In this document: positions 52,138 to 62,900 of the stretch, piece after piece | How positions within the stretch are numbered: the stretch's first letter is position 1 | Layout of the letters: the number at the start of each line of letters is the position of its first letter | Assembly (NCBI GenBank): GCA_937951895.1 | Contig: CALFER010000034.1 | Span: 175,541 to 239,540 of the forward strand | Source of the DNA: an uncultured bacterium | GTDB taxonomy: Bacteria > CSSED10-310 > CALFER01 | Direction: 5' to 3' | DNA length: 64,000 bases | The notes under the pieces: model-generated | Told to the model about the DNA's origin: nothing | Database searches by the model: none | What the model saw: the letters and a program-made list of their open reading frames with translations, nothing else | Program-made: the position numbers and the translations under genes

Positions 52138-54342
52138 ATGGAATCGGTATTCATGGTCCGCGGAATGCACTGCGCGGGTTGCGCGGGATCTGTTGAGAGA
52201 GCCGTATCGGCGATCGACGGCGTCCGATCCGCATCCGTCAGCTTGCCCATCGAGCGTCTGTTCGTCGAGCATGACGAGACCGGGATCGTGTCCGAGCATG
52301 TCATCCGCGCCGTCGAATCGCTTGGTTTCCAGGCCGAATTGATCGGGCAGGCGGGACAGGACACAGGGGTGTCTCCTCAGGAATCCGACGGACGGATCGC
52401 TCTTTCCCGCCGAGTCATTCTCGGCATCACCATCGGCCTCCCGCTGATGATTCTCGACTTCGTCCCCTCTTCACACCATCCTTCCCCCTTGCTGATGCTG
52501 ATGATCGTTTCACCTGTGTTTTTCTATGTCAGCTATCCGATTTTCGTATCGGCCGTCCGCGCACTCCTCCACCGGAATCTCACGATGGATGTCATGTATG
52601 GGATGGGGATGGGAGTTGCGTATCTGTCGAGTGTTCCCGGGGCGATCGGAATCGCCTCATCCCATGACTTCATGTTTTTCCACACCGCGTTGATGCTCGC
52701 CGTCTTCCTGTCGCTCGGACGCCTCCTCGAAGCACGCGCTCGAACGCGCACGGCCTCGGCACTCCGGTCACTGACTGCCCTGCAACCAACGACGGCACAC
52801 CTCAGACGGGGGAATGATGAGTTCGAGATCAACGTGTCGGCCATCGCGCCGGGTGATCGGATCGGAGTGCGTCCGGGCGAACGTATTCCGGTCGATGGGC
52901 GCGTCATCGAAGGAACGAGTTATCTCGATGAATCCATGCTCACCGGCGAATCGATGCCGGTCCTGAAAACGCCGGGCGAACCCGTATCGGCGGGAACATT
53001 GAATTCCAGCGGGTTTCTGCTGATCGACGCCCGGAAAATCGGTGCGGACACATTGTTGTCGCAGATCGTGCATCTGATGGAGCGGACCATGGCGTCCAAG
53101 CCGCCGGTCCAACGTCTTGCGGATCGTGTCGTTTCCGTTTTCATTCCGCTCATCCTGACCATCGCTCTCCTGGCGTTCTCCATCTGGTTCTGGGTGATCG
53201 GTCAAACGCTGGTATTCAGCACCACGATCCTGATCTCGATTCTGGTGATCGCCTGCCCCTGTGCCCTGGGGCTCGCAACTCCAACGGCAGTCGCGGTCGG
53301 CATAGGACGTGCCGCAGAACTCGGGATCCTGATCAAGAACGGCGACGCGTTGGAGATGGCCGAGCGGATTCGCGCCGTACTGTTCGACAAGACCGGAACA
53401 CTGACGCTCGGGACGCCTGCGGTTTCCCGGATTCGGGCATTTGGGTGCGAATCGAATGAGGTTCTCAGGTTGGCGGCTTCGGTCGAATCGATGTCCGCTC
53501 ATCCTATCGCCCGGGCGATCGTGGCCGAAGCCCGCAGTCGCAAGATTGAACCGGCACAGGTTGGCGATTTTTGCGAGCATGAAGGCCGAGGGGTTTCCGG
53601 GGTGATCGACGGGGCTGCGATTCATTGCGGGAGTCTGAAATTTCTGGTTGAGGTGGGGATTGAGTGGCCGGAAGGGGAACCCGATGCGGGGCGTGATGCA
53701 TCCGGGACGATACTGGGGATTGCCTGGAGAGGGTCACTGACGGGGTTGGTCGAGGTTTCGGATCGGATCCGCGAGTCAGCCTCCGGAGCGATCGGAATTC
53801 TCAGGGAATCAGGACTGACCCCGGTGATCATCAGTGGTGACAATTCCGTTGCGGCGAAACACGTGGCGGATCGACTGGGCATATCGGATTATTTTGCCGA
53901 GGTATTGCCGGAGCGGAAAAGCGAGATTGTGGCGGAGGTTCGGGAGCGATACGGGCCGGTTGCGTTTGTGGGCGACGGAATCAACGATGCGCCTGCGCTG
54001 GCTCGTGCGGATATCGGGATCGCCCTGGGGAGCGGGACAGATATTGCGGCCGAAACGAGCGATGTCGTATTGATCGGGAACGATCTCATGCATGTACCGA
54101 CCGTAATAGAACTCAGCCGGGCAGTGATGAAGCGGATCCGATGGAATCTGTTCTGGGCATTCGCTTACAACCTGGCACTCGTTCCCCTGGCCGCGGGATG
54201 TTTCTTCCCCTTGACGGGGCATCTCGTGCGCCCAGAATTCGCCGGGCTGGCCATGGTTTTCAGTTCCCTGACCATCGTCTCGTTATCCCTGTTGTTACGA
54301 CGGTTTACCCCCTCATCGGTAAAATTGTCGGCATCAAATTGA
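52138..54342 (+). CDS. copA: Copper-type P1B ATPase
   Basis: A 734-residue heavy-metal exporter. N-terminal HMA domain with C12xxC15 (RGMHCAGCAGSVERAV), transmembrane segments, actuator loop DESMLTGESMPVLK, the metal-transport motif VIACPCALGLATPTAVAVG, phosphorylation site LFDKTGTLTLGTPA, the HP motif SAHPIARAIVAE, hinge FVGDGINDAPALARADIGIA, and two final helices. CPC with these motifs indicates Cu(I). Start at 52138 follows GGAGGAGTGGA. It lies between etfA and the Etf:quinone oxidoreductase gene with about 59 bases on each side, an odd place for a metal pump. Confidence 0.94.
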   Translation: MESVFMVRGMHCAGCAGSVERAVSAIDGVRSASVSLPIERLFVEHDETGIVSEHVIRAVESLGFQAELIGQAGQDTGVSPQESDGRIALSRRVILGITIGLPLMILDFVPSSHHPSPLLMLMIVSPVFFYVSYPIFVSAVRALLHRNLTMDVMYGMGMGVAYLSSVPGAIGIASSHDFMFFHTALMLAVFLSLGRLLEARARTRTASALRSLTALQPTTAHLRRGNDEFEINVSAIAPGDRIGVRPGERIPVDGRVIEGTSYLDESMLTGESMPVLKTPGEPVSAGTLNSSGFLLIDARKIGADTLLSQIVHLMERTMASKPPVQRLADRVVSVFIPLILTIALLAFSIWFWVIGQTLVFSTTILISILVIACPCALGLATPTAVAVGIGRAAELGILIKNGDALEMAERIRAVLFDKTGTLTLGTPAVSRIRAFGCESNEVLRLAASVESMSAHPIARAIVAEARSRKIEPAQVGDFCEHEGRGVSGVIDGAAIHCGSLKFLVEVGIEWPEGEPDAGRDASGTILGIAWRGSLTGLVEVSDRIRESASGAIGILRESGLTPVIISGDNSVAAKHVADRLGISDYFAEVLPERKSEIVAEVRERYGPVAFVGDGINDAPALARADIGIALGSGTDIAAETSDVVLIGNDLMHVPTVIELSRAVMKRIRWNLFWAFAYNLALVPLAAGCFFPLTGHLVRPEFAGLAMVFSSLTIVSLSLLLRRFTPSSVKLSASN

Positions 54343-54401
54343 CCCTGTTGTTTCTTTGGGGTATGTATGAGTGCCCGGCGCGGCCGTATGGAGGAATACG
54401 C

Positions 54402-56393
54402 ATGGAATGGACTTGGTTTCACGCAGTGGTGATCGGGGGTGCACTCATCGCCGCACTGACGTTATTCGCGCGTGCCATCGTGCATCGTTACAGGCTGTTA
54501 TCGGCTCTCGGTCCGGCCCCCGACGCAACCGCAGGTGACTCGAAAGAACGTCTTCATGAACTCCTCGTCACGTTTCTCGGGCAGAAGAAACTTTTCCAGG
54601 ATATTGCCCCCGGAGTCATGCACGCGCTCATTTTCTGGGGCTTCCTGATTCTGCTTCTCCGGGGATCGACGCTGTTCGGGATGGCCTTTTTCGGTTTCGA
54701 TTTTCATCTCCCGCTGCTCGGAACCGACGGCATCATCGGCCGGTTTTACTCGTTGTTCAAGGACATCGCGAATGTGACCGTCGCGATCATGGTGCTGTAT
54801 GCGTTGCATCGTCGGTATCTGATTCGAGTGCCGCGGTTGCTGAACACCGGAGGCGCTCTGTTCGTGCTCGTGATGATTCTGACTCTGATGGTGAGCGATA
54901 TGATATTCGACGGGGTTCTGCACGCTTCGGCCCGTGCGTCATTCGAGTGGTTTGCGCCGGTCGGTTCAGGACTGGGCGTTTTGTTTGCATCGGGTGGGGG
55001 AGCGCTTCCGACTGAGATTACCATTGCCGGTCAGTTCGGTTTCTTCGTGCATCTCCTCGGCATCCTCACCTTTCTCGTGTACATCCCCTCCGGCAAACAC
55101 ATGCACATCTTTTCGTCGATCTTCAATGTCGGTCTCAAACCCCTCAACCGCAGCGGAAGGCTGCTGAAACTGGATCTGGAGGATGAGAGCATCGAGTCGT
55201 TCGGAGTGACGAAAATCGAGGATTACTCCTGGAAAGACGGACTGGATCTGGTCACCTGCACGGAATGCGGACGGTGCAATGATGCATGCCCGGCTCAGCG
55301 AACGGGGAAAAAGCTGGCGCCGCGCGAGATCACTCTGAGTCAGAAGCACAATCTTCTGGATGACGAAGCGCCCCGGCTGCTCGCATCGCCCCGATCACCG
55401 GAACCGGTCAAACCGATGGTTCCGGATGTTGTCACGGCCGAGGAAATCTGGGCTTGCACGACGTGTCAGGCCTGTGAACAGGCGTGTCCGGTGAACATTC
55501 ATTACGTTCAGAGAATCAATTCGATGCGGCGGAGCGAGGTATTGAACAGCGGCCGCTTCCCGGTCGAACTGAAGCGTGTTTTCAAGGGAATGGAAACGAA
55601 CAGCAATCCCTGGGGTATCGGGGTGTCGAACCGGATGAAATGGGCCGAAGGACTGGATGTGCCGTTGTTTGCCGACGGTGAGAACACCGAATATCTTCTG
55701 TATCTGGGCTGTGCGGCATCCTTCGACGATCGCGCCCAGAAACTCAGCCGCCTGCTCGTTGAATTCCTGCTGCGCCATCAGGTGTCCTTCGGCATTCTCG
55801 GGACAGACGAAGGCTGCTGTGGAGAAACGGCGCGGAGGCTGGGTGAGGAGGCCCTCGGACAGACGATGATTCAGACGAACGTCGAGCTGTTCAAGGAACT
55901 CGGAGTCAGGAAAATTCTGACGCTCTGCCCGCATTGTTTCAACACATTCCGGAACGAGTATTCTGATTTCGGAGCGTCGCTTGAGGTCATTCATCATTCG
56001 CAACTGATTGCGCGCATGATCGATTCACGACAGGCTTCCTTGCAGGCTGGTGTCCGCGGACGGGTGGCGATTCACGATTCATGTTATCTCGCGCGTGTGA
56101 ATCAGGAAACAGAAGCGCCTCGACGAATCCTGCACACTTCGGACCAGGTCACGCTGGTCGAACCTCGAGAGCATGGCCTCCAAGGGCTCTGTTGCGGTGC
56201 AGGCGGCGGCATGTTCTGGCTGGAGGAGCACGGCAAGAGGATCAACCACGAACGATTCGATCAGCTCATGCTGACATCGCCCGACATCATTGCCACCTGC
56301 TGCCCCTACTGTCTCGCCATGCTGGGCGATGCCGCCAAAGACAACGCCCAGGCGGGAGTCCGCGTCAGCGATCTGATCGAGTTGGTCGAATAG
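54402..56393 (+). CDS. Membrane FeS oxidoreductase, Etf:menaquinone oxidoreductase type
   Basis: A 663-residue fusion. The N-terminal ~260 residues form a NarI-like cytochrome b membrane domain with about five hydrophobic segments. Two [4Fe-4S] motifs follow, CTECGRCNDACP and CTTCQACEQACP, then two heterodisulfide-reductase-like CCG domains (YLGCAASFDDRAQK with EGCCGETARRLGEE; HDSCYLARVNQE with LCCGAGGGMFWLEE). Similar proteins beside etfBA in syntrophs such as Syntrophomonas are proposed to pass Etf electrons to menaquinone. Start at 54402 follows TGGAGGAA. Confidence 0.88.
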   Translation: MEWTWFHAVVIGGALIAALTLFARAIVHRYRLLSALGPAPDATAGDSKERLHELLVTFLGQKKLFQDIAPGVMHALIFWGFLILLLRGSTLFGMAFFGFDFHLPLLGTDGIIGRFYSLFKDIANVTVAIMVLYALHRRYLIRVPRLLNTGGALFVLVMILTLMVSDMIFDGVLHASARASFEWFAPVGSGLGVLFASGGGALPTEITIAGQFGFFVHLLGILTFLVYIPSGKHMHIFSSIFNVGLKPLNRSGRLLKLDLEDESIESFGVTKIEDYSWKDGLDLVTCTECGRCNDACPAQRTGKKLAPREITLSQKHNLLDDEAPRLLASPRSPEPVKPMVPDVVTAEEIWACTTCQACEQACPVNIHYVQRINSMRRSEVLNSGRFPVELKRVFKGMETNSNPWGIGVSNRMKWAEGLDVPLFADGENTEYLLYLGCAASFDDRAQKLSRLLVEFLLRHQVSFGILGTDEGCCGETARRLGEEALGQTMIQTNVELFKELGVRKILTLCPHCFNTFRNEYSDFGASLEVIHHSQLIARMIDSRQASLQAGVRGRVAIHDSCYLARVNQETEAPRRILHTSDQVTLVEPREHGLQGLCCGAGGGMFWLEEHGKRINHERFDQLMLTSPDIIATCCPYCLAMLGDAAKDNAQAGVRVSDLIELVE

Positions 56394-56396
56394 CAT

Positions 56397-57389
56397 TCAT
56401 CTGCGCGATCGAGGTGCTCCGATGAGCTGCTTGAGATTCGCCTTCGCCTCGACATCGTCCGGATCGATCCTCAACGCGCTTCGGTACGCTTCGATCGCCT
56501 GATCGTTGTCGCCCTTCATTCGATAAACGTTTCCGATATGCACGAAGGCGGTGCTGTCCGTGGGATTTGCCGCACTCGCTTTCCGGAACATCGCGATCGC
56601 CTCGTCGAGATTCCCCCGTTCCCGGTGGATGCGTCCCCTCAACATGAAGGCGCGCGCGGATCCGGGTTCAATGATGAGGAGTTCGTCCGTCAGCTTCCAG
56701 GCGCTGTCCAGTTGTTTGGATTGCAGCGCCGCGACACTCTGGGAATAGAGCAGCTCGATAGAGGCATCCCGGATGCGCTCGGATGCCGGCCAGCGTGAAC
56801 GGGCCGACCGGGCATAATCGAGTGCCTGTTGCGGGCGACCCGCCCGAACGAGGTATTGAATCCGGAGAACCGGCAGGTCGTCGCGATCCGGAGCCAGGTC
56901 GATGGCCTTCAAGAGCCAATGATCTGCTTCTGACCAGTTCTTCATTTCCATCAGACACTGAGCCAGCTTACCGGCGGCATCCGGAAAATCCGGTTTCATC
57001 TCGGCCACCTTCCGATACTGCTCCGCGGCTTCGGCCGGGCGGGATGCACTCAGAAGCAGGTCACCGAGATCCATTCGGGCTTTGATCGACTGCGGATCGA
57101 GTCGGATAGCGCTCTGGAACTCGGTGATCGCCCGGGTCTGGTTCCCGGCTCCGGCATGGGCTCTGGCGAGATAGGATCGGGCGGTGAAGTCCTGCGGATC
57201 GAAGTCGGCAGCGGCCGAACACTCCGGGATCGCGGCCGTGTAATCGCCGGCTTCCACAAGCATGACGCACGGATCGAGATGGGGATTGATCACCGGGGGT
57301 TTGACCGCGTCCGGTGCTTGCGGCACTGGAGCGCAGCGGAAGAGTGCCAGGATCAGGATGAGAGAAAGGCTGTTACGGATGTATGCCAT
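56397..57389 (-). CDS. Exported TPR-repeat protein, possible lipoprotein
   Basis: A 330-residue protein. The signal sequence MAYIRNSLSLILILALFRCA may end in a lipidated Cys, though Arg before the Cys is not a standard lipobox. The mature part has about seven TPR units, for example AIPECSAAADFDPQDFTARS, AITEFQSAIRLDPQSIKARM, and AIEAYRSALRIDPDDVEAKA. AAAAAGGAGATCTCAC precedes the ATG. It stops three bases from the end of the convergent Etf:quinone oxidoreductase gene and is divergent from the deiminase gene. Confidence 0.78.
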   Translation of the reverse strand: MAYIRNSLSLILILALFRCAPVPQAPDAVKPPVINPHLDPCVMLVEAGDYTAAIPECSAAADFDPQDFTARSYLARAHAGAGNQTRAITEFQSAIRLDPQSIKARMDLGDLLLSASRPAEAAEQYRKVAEMKPDFPDAAGKLAQCLMEMKNWSEADHWLLKAIDLAPDRDDLPVLRIQYLVRAGRPQQALDYARSARSRWPASERIRDASIELLYSQSVAALQSKQLDSAWKLTDELLIIEPGSARAFMLRGRIHRERGNLDEAIAMFRKASAANPTDSTAFVHIGNVYRMKGDNDQAIEAYRSALRIDPDDVEAKANLKQLIGAPRSRR

Positions 57390-57403
57390 GTGAGATCTCC
57401 TTT

Positions 57404-57432
57404 TTGAGCTTCAGACCGGTTCATGATATCAA
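57404..57432 (+). promoter_or_regulatory. Weak candidate promoter for the deiminase-like gene
   Basis: TTGAGC (57404-57409), 17-base spacer, TATCAA (57427-57432), in the 130-base divergent region; four of six matches in each box. Confidence 0.28.
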
Positions 57433-57519
57433 TTTCGGACCGACCCGCAACTGGTCTCTGCCGGATCGGCATGGCTTTTGCGGATTCCGTGTCGGACGAC
57501 GTTTCCCGGAGGAATTGAC

Positions 57520-59952
57520 ATGAGAGCTTTCAGTCTTGGATGGATCGCGCTGGTACTGGTGTCGGCGGTCGGCATTGCCGCCGAAAAAGCATCCCCCCCC
57601 GGAGAGCCTCTTCCGGCATGGGAAACCGAGGACGAGTTGGCGATGCGTGAGCGTTATGGATTTCCGGAACCCGAAGTGGTCACTGCGCCTCCATCCGGTA
57701 CGATCCAATCCTATCCGGAATGGGCACCCGCGGACGGTGTCCTGATCTCATGGATGGGATTCGACGCATTTCTCGCCGACATGGTTCGCGAATTTGTGCA
57801 ACTCGGAACCTGCTGGATTGCGGTGGAAAGCAGTTCGCAACAGACCAGCGTCACAAATTATCTGCTCGGGCAGGGTATTCCTGTCACGAATGTGGATTTT
57901 CTGGTTTTCAATATGGACACGGTATGGATGATCGATTTCGGCCCGTTCTTCATCAACGTAGACGGAAACCGGGAGATCACGGATCACATTTATGACCGAT
58001 ACGGCCGGTGGCAGGACGACCAGTTCCCGATCCGTCTGGGGAATGAGTGGGATATTCCGGTTTATTCGTCGGAGTTGCGCATAGAGGGCGGGAATTTTAT
58101 CGCCGACGGCATGGGAATCTGTTTTTCGACGAATCGGCTCTTCGAGCAGAATTCCGGATATCTGACCGAGCAGGAAGTTCGTGATCAGTTGAGGGACTAT
58201 TGCGGTTGCGAGACCCTGTACACTCTGACGAAACTCAACGATGGAACCGGTCATATCGACATGTTTGCGAAACTGCTGGATGAGGAAACAATGCTCGTTG
58301 GGCAGTACACGTCTGGTTCCGAGGTGGCCACGCTCAACAACAATGCCGCTTTGGTTGAAAGTCTGACCGCGAGCACCGGGAATCAGTACAGTGTGATTCG
58401 GATTCCGATGCCGGGGTCGCCGAGTGATTACTGGACGTACACGAACAGTCTCTTTGTCGGTGATCATATTCTCGTGCCGATCTATGGCATCTCCTCGGAT
58501 ACACAGGCCTTGCAGATTTATCAGGATGCCCTGCCGGGATATTCCGTTGTCGGGATCGACGCGTCGGATGTGATCGGATCGGGAGGCGCCATTCACTGCA
58601 CGACGAAGGTCGTTCCGATGGCAGCCTCGCACAGTATCGGCATCACATCCGTGGACATCCTCGATGAATCAGGCGACGCGGATGGAATTCTGGATCCGGG
58701 TGAGACGGCGACCATTCGGGTCACCGCGCGAAATACCGGCAGTGAACCCCTCAACGGATTGTCCGGGTTGCTTTCGAGCGATCAGCCGGGGCATGTGACT
58801 GTTTTGGATGGCAGCGCAACCTGGCCGGATCTCGATGCAGGAGAATCGGCGGTATCGGACGCGCCGTCTTTCCAGGTTTTTGTGTCGGGAACAGCGCCGG
58901 AAGGATTGGATGCAGTCTTCACGATCATGTTCACCGCGGATGGATTCGAGGCCGGGAAAAGTTTCACGGAAACGATCACCCGGCGTGCGGAACAGTATGA
59001 GTGGAACATGGACGTCAATCCGGGATGGACGCTTGAACCGAGTTGGGCCTGGGGCGACCCGACCGGTTCGGGAGGTGATCCGCAGAACGGGTTTACCGGC
59101 ACAAATGTGCTGGGATACAATCTCAGCGGAACGTATACCAACAGTATGACGGTGAAGCACGCCACGAGCACTTCCATCGATTGCAGCGATCTTGAGGGGG
59201 TCAACGTGTCCTTCCGGCGTTGGCTCGGTGTCGAAAGCAGCCAATACGATCACGCGGTCTTTTCGGTGTCGAACAACGGATCAACCTTTCAGACCATCTG
59301 GAGTAATCCGGCGAGTGATCTTGTGGATACTTCGTGGGTCGAGGTCAATTATGATATTTCGGCTGTGGCTGACGGCCAGGCGGCAGTATACCTGCGATGG
59401 ACGATGGGATCCTCCGACAGTCTGGTCGTCTATAGCGGCTGGAACATCGACGACGTCGTTATTACGGGCGTCTCCACGTTACCGACTCCGACACCGGCCG
59501 CGACAATGACACCGTCACCGACATCAACACCCGTCCCGACATGGACGCCGGCGGGCTCCCCCACCCCCGAGCCCTCGCATACTGCCGAACCAAGTCCGAC
59601 TCCGGGTGGGAATCCGTACATCCGGTTGCGTTTGAACGATACTCAATTTGAAGCCGGAGAACTGTTCGATCTGGAATGTGATGTGGGGAATGGACACGCA
59701 GTGACAACGGCGGATCGTTACATCATCCTGGATGTGTATGCCAACTACTGGTTTTATCCCGGCTGGACGCAGGCTGTGGAATTCACAACGGAGACGATGC
59801 AGCCGGGATACCAGGATACACTGACCATCCTCGAGTTCGTGTGGCCAGAAGTCGAAGGGCATGCGGATACATTGCGATTCTGGGCCGCGCATGTCGACCC
59901 CTCGCAAGGCGCTCTGATCGGCGATTACTCCATGGTTTCGTTCGCCTATTGA
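57520..59952 (+). CDS. Secreted peptidyl-arginine/agmatine deiminase-like enzyme with C-terminal module
   Basis: An 810-residue exported protein (signal peptide MRAFSLGWIALVLVSAVGIA). Residues ~55-380 match the Porphyromonas-type arginine deiminase family: EWAPADGVLISWMG, an Asp in DTVWMIDFGPFFINVD, ELRIEGGNFIADGMG, the catalytic His in GTGHIDMFAKLLDEE, and nucleophile Cys in GSGGAIHCTTKVVPMA. Two beta-sandwich-like domains follow, a short Pro-Thr linker, and a terminal module of about 110 residues (GELFDL, ILDVYANYWFYPGWTQ, WAAHVDPS) shared with the convergent neighbour. Start behind GGAGGAATTGAC. Substrate may be peptidyl arginine or a free guanidino compound. Confidence 0.85.
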   Translation: MRAFSLGWIALVLVSAVGIAAEKASPPGEPLPAWETEDELAMRERYGFPEPEVVTAPPSGTIQSYPEWAPADGVLISWMGFDAFLADMVREFVQLGTCWIAVESSSQQTSVTNYLLGQGIPVTNVDFLVFNMDTVWMIDFGPFFINVDGNREITDHIYDRYGRWQDDQFPIRLGNEWDIPVYSSELRIEGGNFIADGMGICFSTNRLFEQNSGYLTEQEVRDQLRDYCGCETLYTLTKLNDGTGHIDMFAKLLDEETMLVGQYTSGSEVATLNNNAALVESLTASTGNQYSVIRIPMPGSPSDYWTYTNSLFVGDHILVPIYGISSDTQALQIYQDALPGYSVVGIDASDVIGSGGAIHCTTKVVPMAASHSIGITSVDILDESGDADGILDPGETATIRVTARNTGSEPLNGLSGLLSSDQPGHVTVLDGSATWPDLDAGESAVSDAPSFQVFVSGTAPEGLDAVFTIMFTADGFEAGKSFTETITRRAEQYEWNMDVNPGWTLEPSWAWGDPTGSGGDPQNGFTGTNVLGYNLSGTYTNSMTVKHATSTSIDCSDLEGVNVSFRRWLGVESSQYDHAVFSVSNNGSTFQTIWSNPASDLVDTSWVEVNYDISAVADGQAAVYLRWTMGSSDSLVVYSGWNIDDVVITGVSTLPTPTPAATMTPSPTSTPVPTWTPAGSPTPEPSHTAEPSPTPGGNPYIRLRLNDTQFEAGELFDLECDVGNGHAVTTADRYIILDVYANYWFYPGWTQAVEFTTETMQPGYQDTLTILEFVWPEVEGHADTLRFWAAHVDPSQGALIGDYSMVSFAY

Positions 59953-62900
59953 TTCCCGGGGGGAGCCGTCTTCTTGCCGGCAGCGACATAGCCTGCGAGC
60001 GTCTGTTGCGGGAGAGGGGGGAACGCCCCTGAGAACTGCAGCGAACTCCTCACCAGCCCGGGACCGGGCGGAATCACCGGACAGAAACGAATTTCGACGT
60101 CGACAGATTGACCCTGCGGGATCGTCCAATCGGAGTATCCGCCGAAATTGAAACATACCGGATCATCTCCCGCGAGTTCGGCATGGACGATAACAGATCC
60201 GACTCCATCATTCCTCAACCGTGCTGTGCATCGAGCGTCTGAACACCCCTGGCTCACTGTTCGAGGTTCGAAACAATAGCATTCCGGCGCGTCGCAATCG
60301 ACACCGGGCAGATCGGGCGCATCATCATTCAGGAATTCGACGACGACTGACGGAAGTCCGGATGTTGGTGTGGGAGAGGGGACGGAGGGGGTCGGTGTGG
60401 GAGATGAATCCGGTGTGGCGGATGCCGAAGGTGTCGGAGTGGATGAAGGTCGGCTGGAGTAACCGAACATGACCGACGAGAAGTTCCCGAACAGCGTGCT
60501 GCTGCCGGGGTGCAGGAGGGCGGCATGGAAAAAGAGACCCTGCGCTTCGGACTGGGTATCGGGCCAGATGAAACTCAGGATTGTTTCGGAACGAAGACCC
60601 AGCAGATCATCGATCCGCTGATAGCAGTAGGATTGTGTCCAGCAAGGCCAGAACCAGTAATTGGCATAGACATCGAGAACGATCCAGAGATCGAGATCGA
60701 CCGGAGACGGTTCGGAATTGATCAGGTCGACTCGCAAATCGAATAACTCACCGGGGAAGAACACATCGTGATCGAGATTCAGATACGCTCCGGATCCGGG
60801 CCGGGGGGTTGCAGAAGGAGTGACGCTTGGAGATGCCGTGGCGGTTCCGGTCGGACTGGGAGGAGCAGGAGACGGTGACCATGTTGGAGATGGCGATCGG
60901 GTCGGGCTTGGATCGGGTGTCGGTGTCGATGTCCGAGTGGCGGTCGGCGCTGGACTCGGAGTCCGGGTCGGAGTGCGGGTCGGTGATGGGCTTGGAGTCC
61001 GGGTAGGTGTGGCTGTTGAGGTGGGGGTGGATGTGCAGGTGGGAGTGGGCGTGAAGGGCAGGTAATCACAATACATGCTCCACCGGGCACTGTCGTAATC
61101 CGGGAAAAAGATGTCTTCGGAGAATGGCCCGAATCGGTGTGCGACGACAAGCCCCTCATCCGGTGCCCCGGGAACATAGCTGGGGATGGAGGCATCTGAA
61201 TCGACCTGCCAGAGCAACCAATACTGGCCGGATGATAAACTGCAGGCACCGGGTGATCCGGAACTGATCGCGGCGGAGATCCACTGGTTGGCGACTGGAT
61301 TTTGCAGTTCCATCGACTGCCAGAGCCGATGCAGCGATTGATCGAAGATCGCCAGACGGATTGCACCGCCCTCGCGATGCGAATAGAAGTGAACGGATTC
61401 GATCGTGCCGGACTCGGGCAAATCAGCTCGTGTTCCCCGAATAGCGTGCCGCTGTGTGGCCCCGACCCGGATGATCTGACCGGTGGATGTATCCGTTCCG
61501 AAGCAAACATAACCCGTATATGGATCGAACACCGAACTGATCAGTTTGTTTTCGCCCGAGTGAAGAGGGAATCGATCGATTTCCTCAAATGTCGGAACAC
61601 TCATCACGGAAATCCATCCTGGGTTCGTATAGGTTCCCCAATAGATGACATCCTTCAAGGGATTGAAGGATGCGCAGCGTACATTCTGAATATCGGTATC
61701 GAGCGTCAGAGAATCTGTTTGAGAGAATGATGTGAGATCGATCTGGGCGACACGCGGAACGGAACCCCCGGAACACGCGAACAGACAGTCCTCGTTGACC
61801 GCCAGGATGGCAGACTGGATGTAGGTGACATCTGAATCGAGTGGCAGTGAATCAATGCGCTGGAAGGGATCGAGATCGATGCGGATGACTCGACCGGGAT
61901 CCGTATTACAGCTGAAATAGGCATATTGTCGCACGGCGTCGTAGCTGGCGCATGAAACCGGTTGTTCTTCGGGATTGAGCGCGATGGCGGGACCGATTTT
62001 GAATTGGGTGAGCTCGAGTTCAAGAATCTGGGAACTGCCTGCGAAATAGATCCGGTTTGACGCCGGATTTCCGGTTACACATCTGAGATAATCTGTGGAG
62101 GTGGTGAGGTCACCGGCGATGGTCATGAGATTGAGATTGACCTTCAGGATGCGGGACGGGGAGTCAAAGGTGGCGAAGTAGGCAAAATCACCGGTCGCAT
62201 CGACCATTCCGCAACGCAGGTTTTCGAACCCCGGCGTGCATGATACGGAGGATTCACGGATGAACGCCTGGGAATCGATCTTGACGACGGATGCGGGGTC
62301 GGCATTGGCGATTCCGGCGAACAGATGATGGGTGGAGGGTCTGGTCAATAAAGCGCCGACGGATTTTTCGACGTGGGAGAATTCAAGGCGATCGATCCGG
62401 AAAAAGTCCGGCAGATTCACACGAATGACCTTGGCCGGTTCCTGATATGTCCCGTAATATGCAATACCGGTTTCCGGGTCATACGTCGAGCAGAACAATG
62501 GGGATTCATCGGGAAGCAAATCAAGATCATCTAATCTTACGCAATTGCTAAGATCTATCATGATTAGCTTTGGGAGCGCGTTCCCTGTTGAGATAATTCC
62601 TATTTCTTGAGATTCAAAACTATAAAATGAGCTTATCTGTGTCTCATTAGAGTCTAATTGCATGCAATAGTTGAGCTCGTTGCTGACAAAATCGTATGAA
62701 TAGATTTTCGCAGGAGTCGAAGCATCAACAAGGTAACCTATAGTCCCAGTATCATTCAAACGCAAGATGTCGACGTTGCTATCCAATTCAAGTACTTTTT
62801 CATACTCCTGATGCATCGAAGTTGTATCAACCACGATTATACTATTCGGCAATGTGTTGATAACTATTATTAACTTTTGATCAACACCTCTCAGGGTCAT

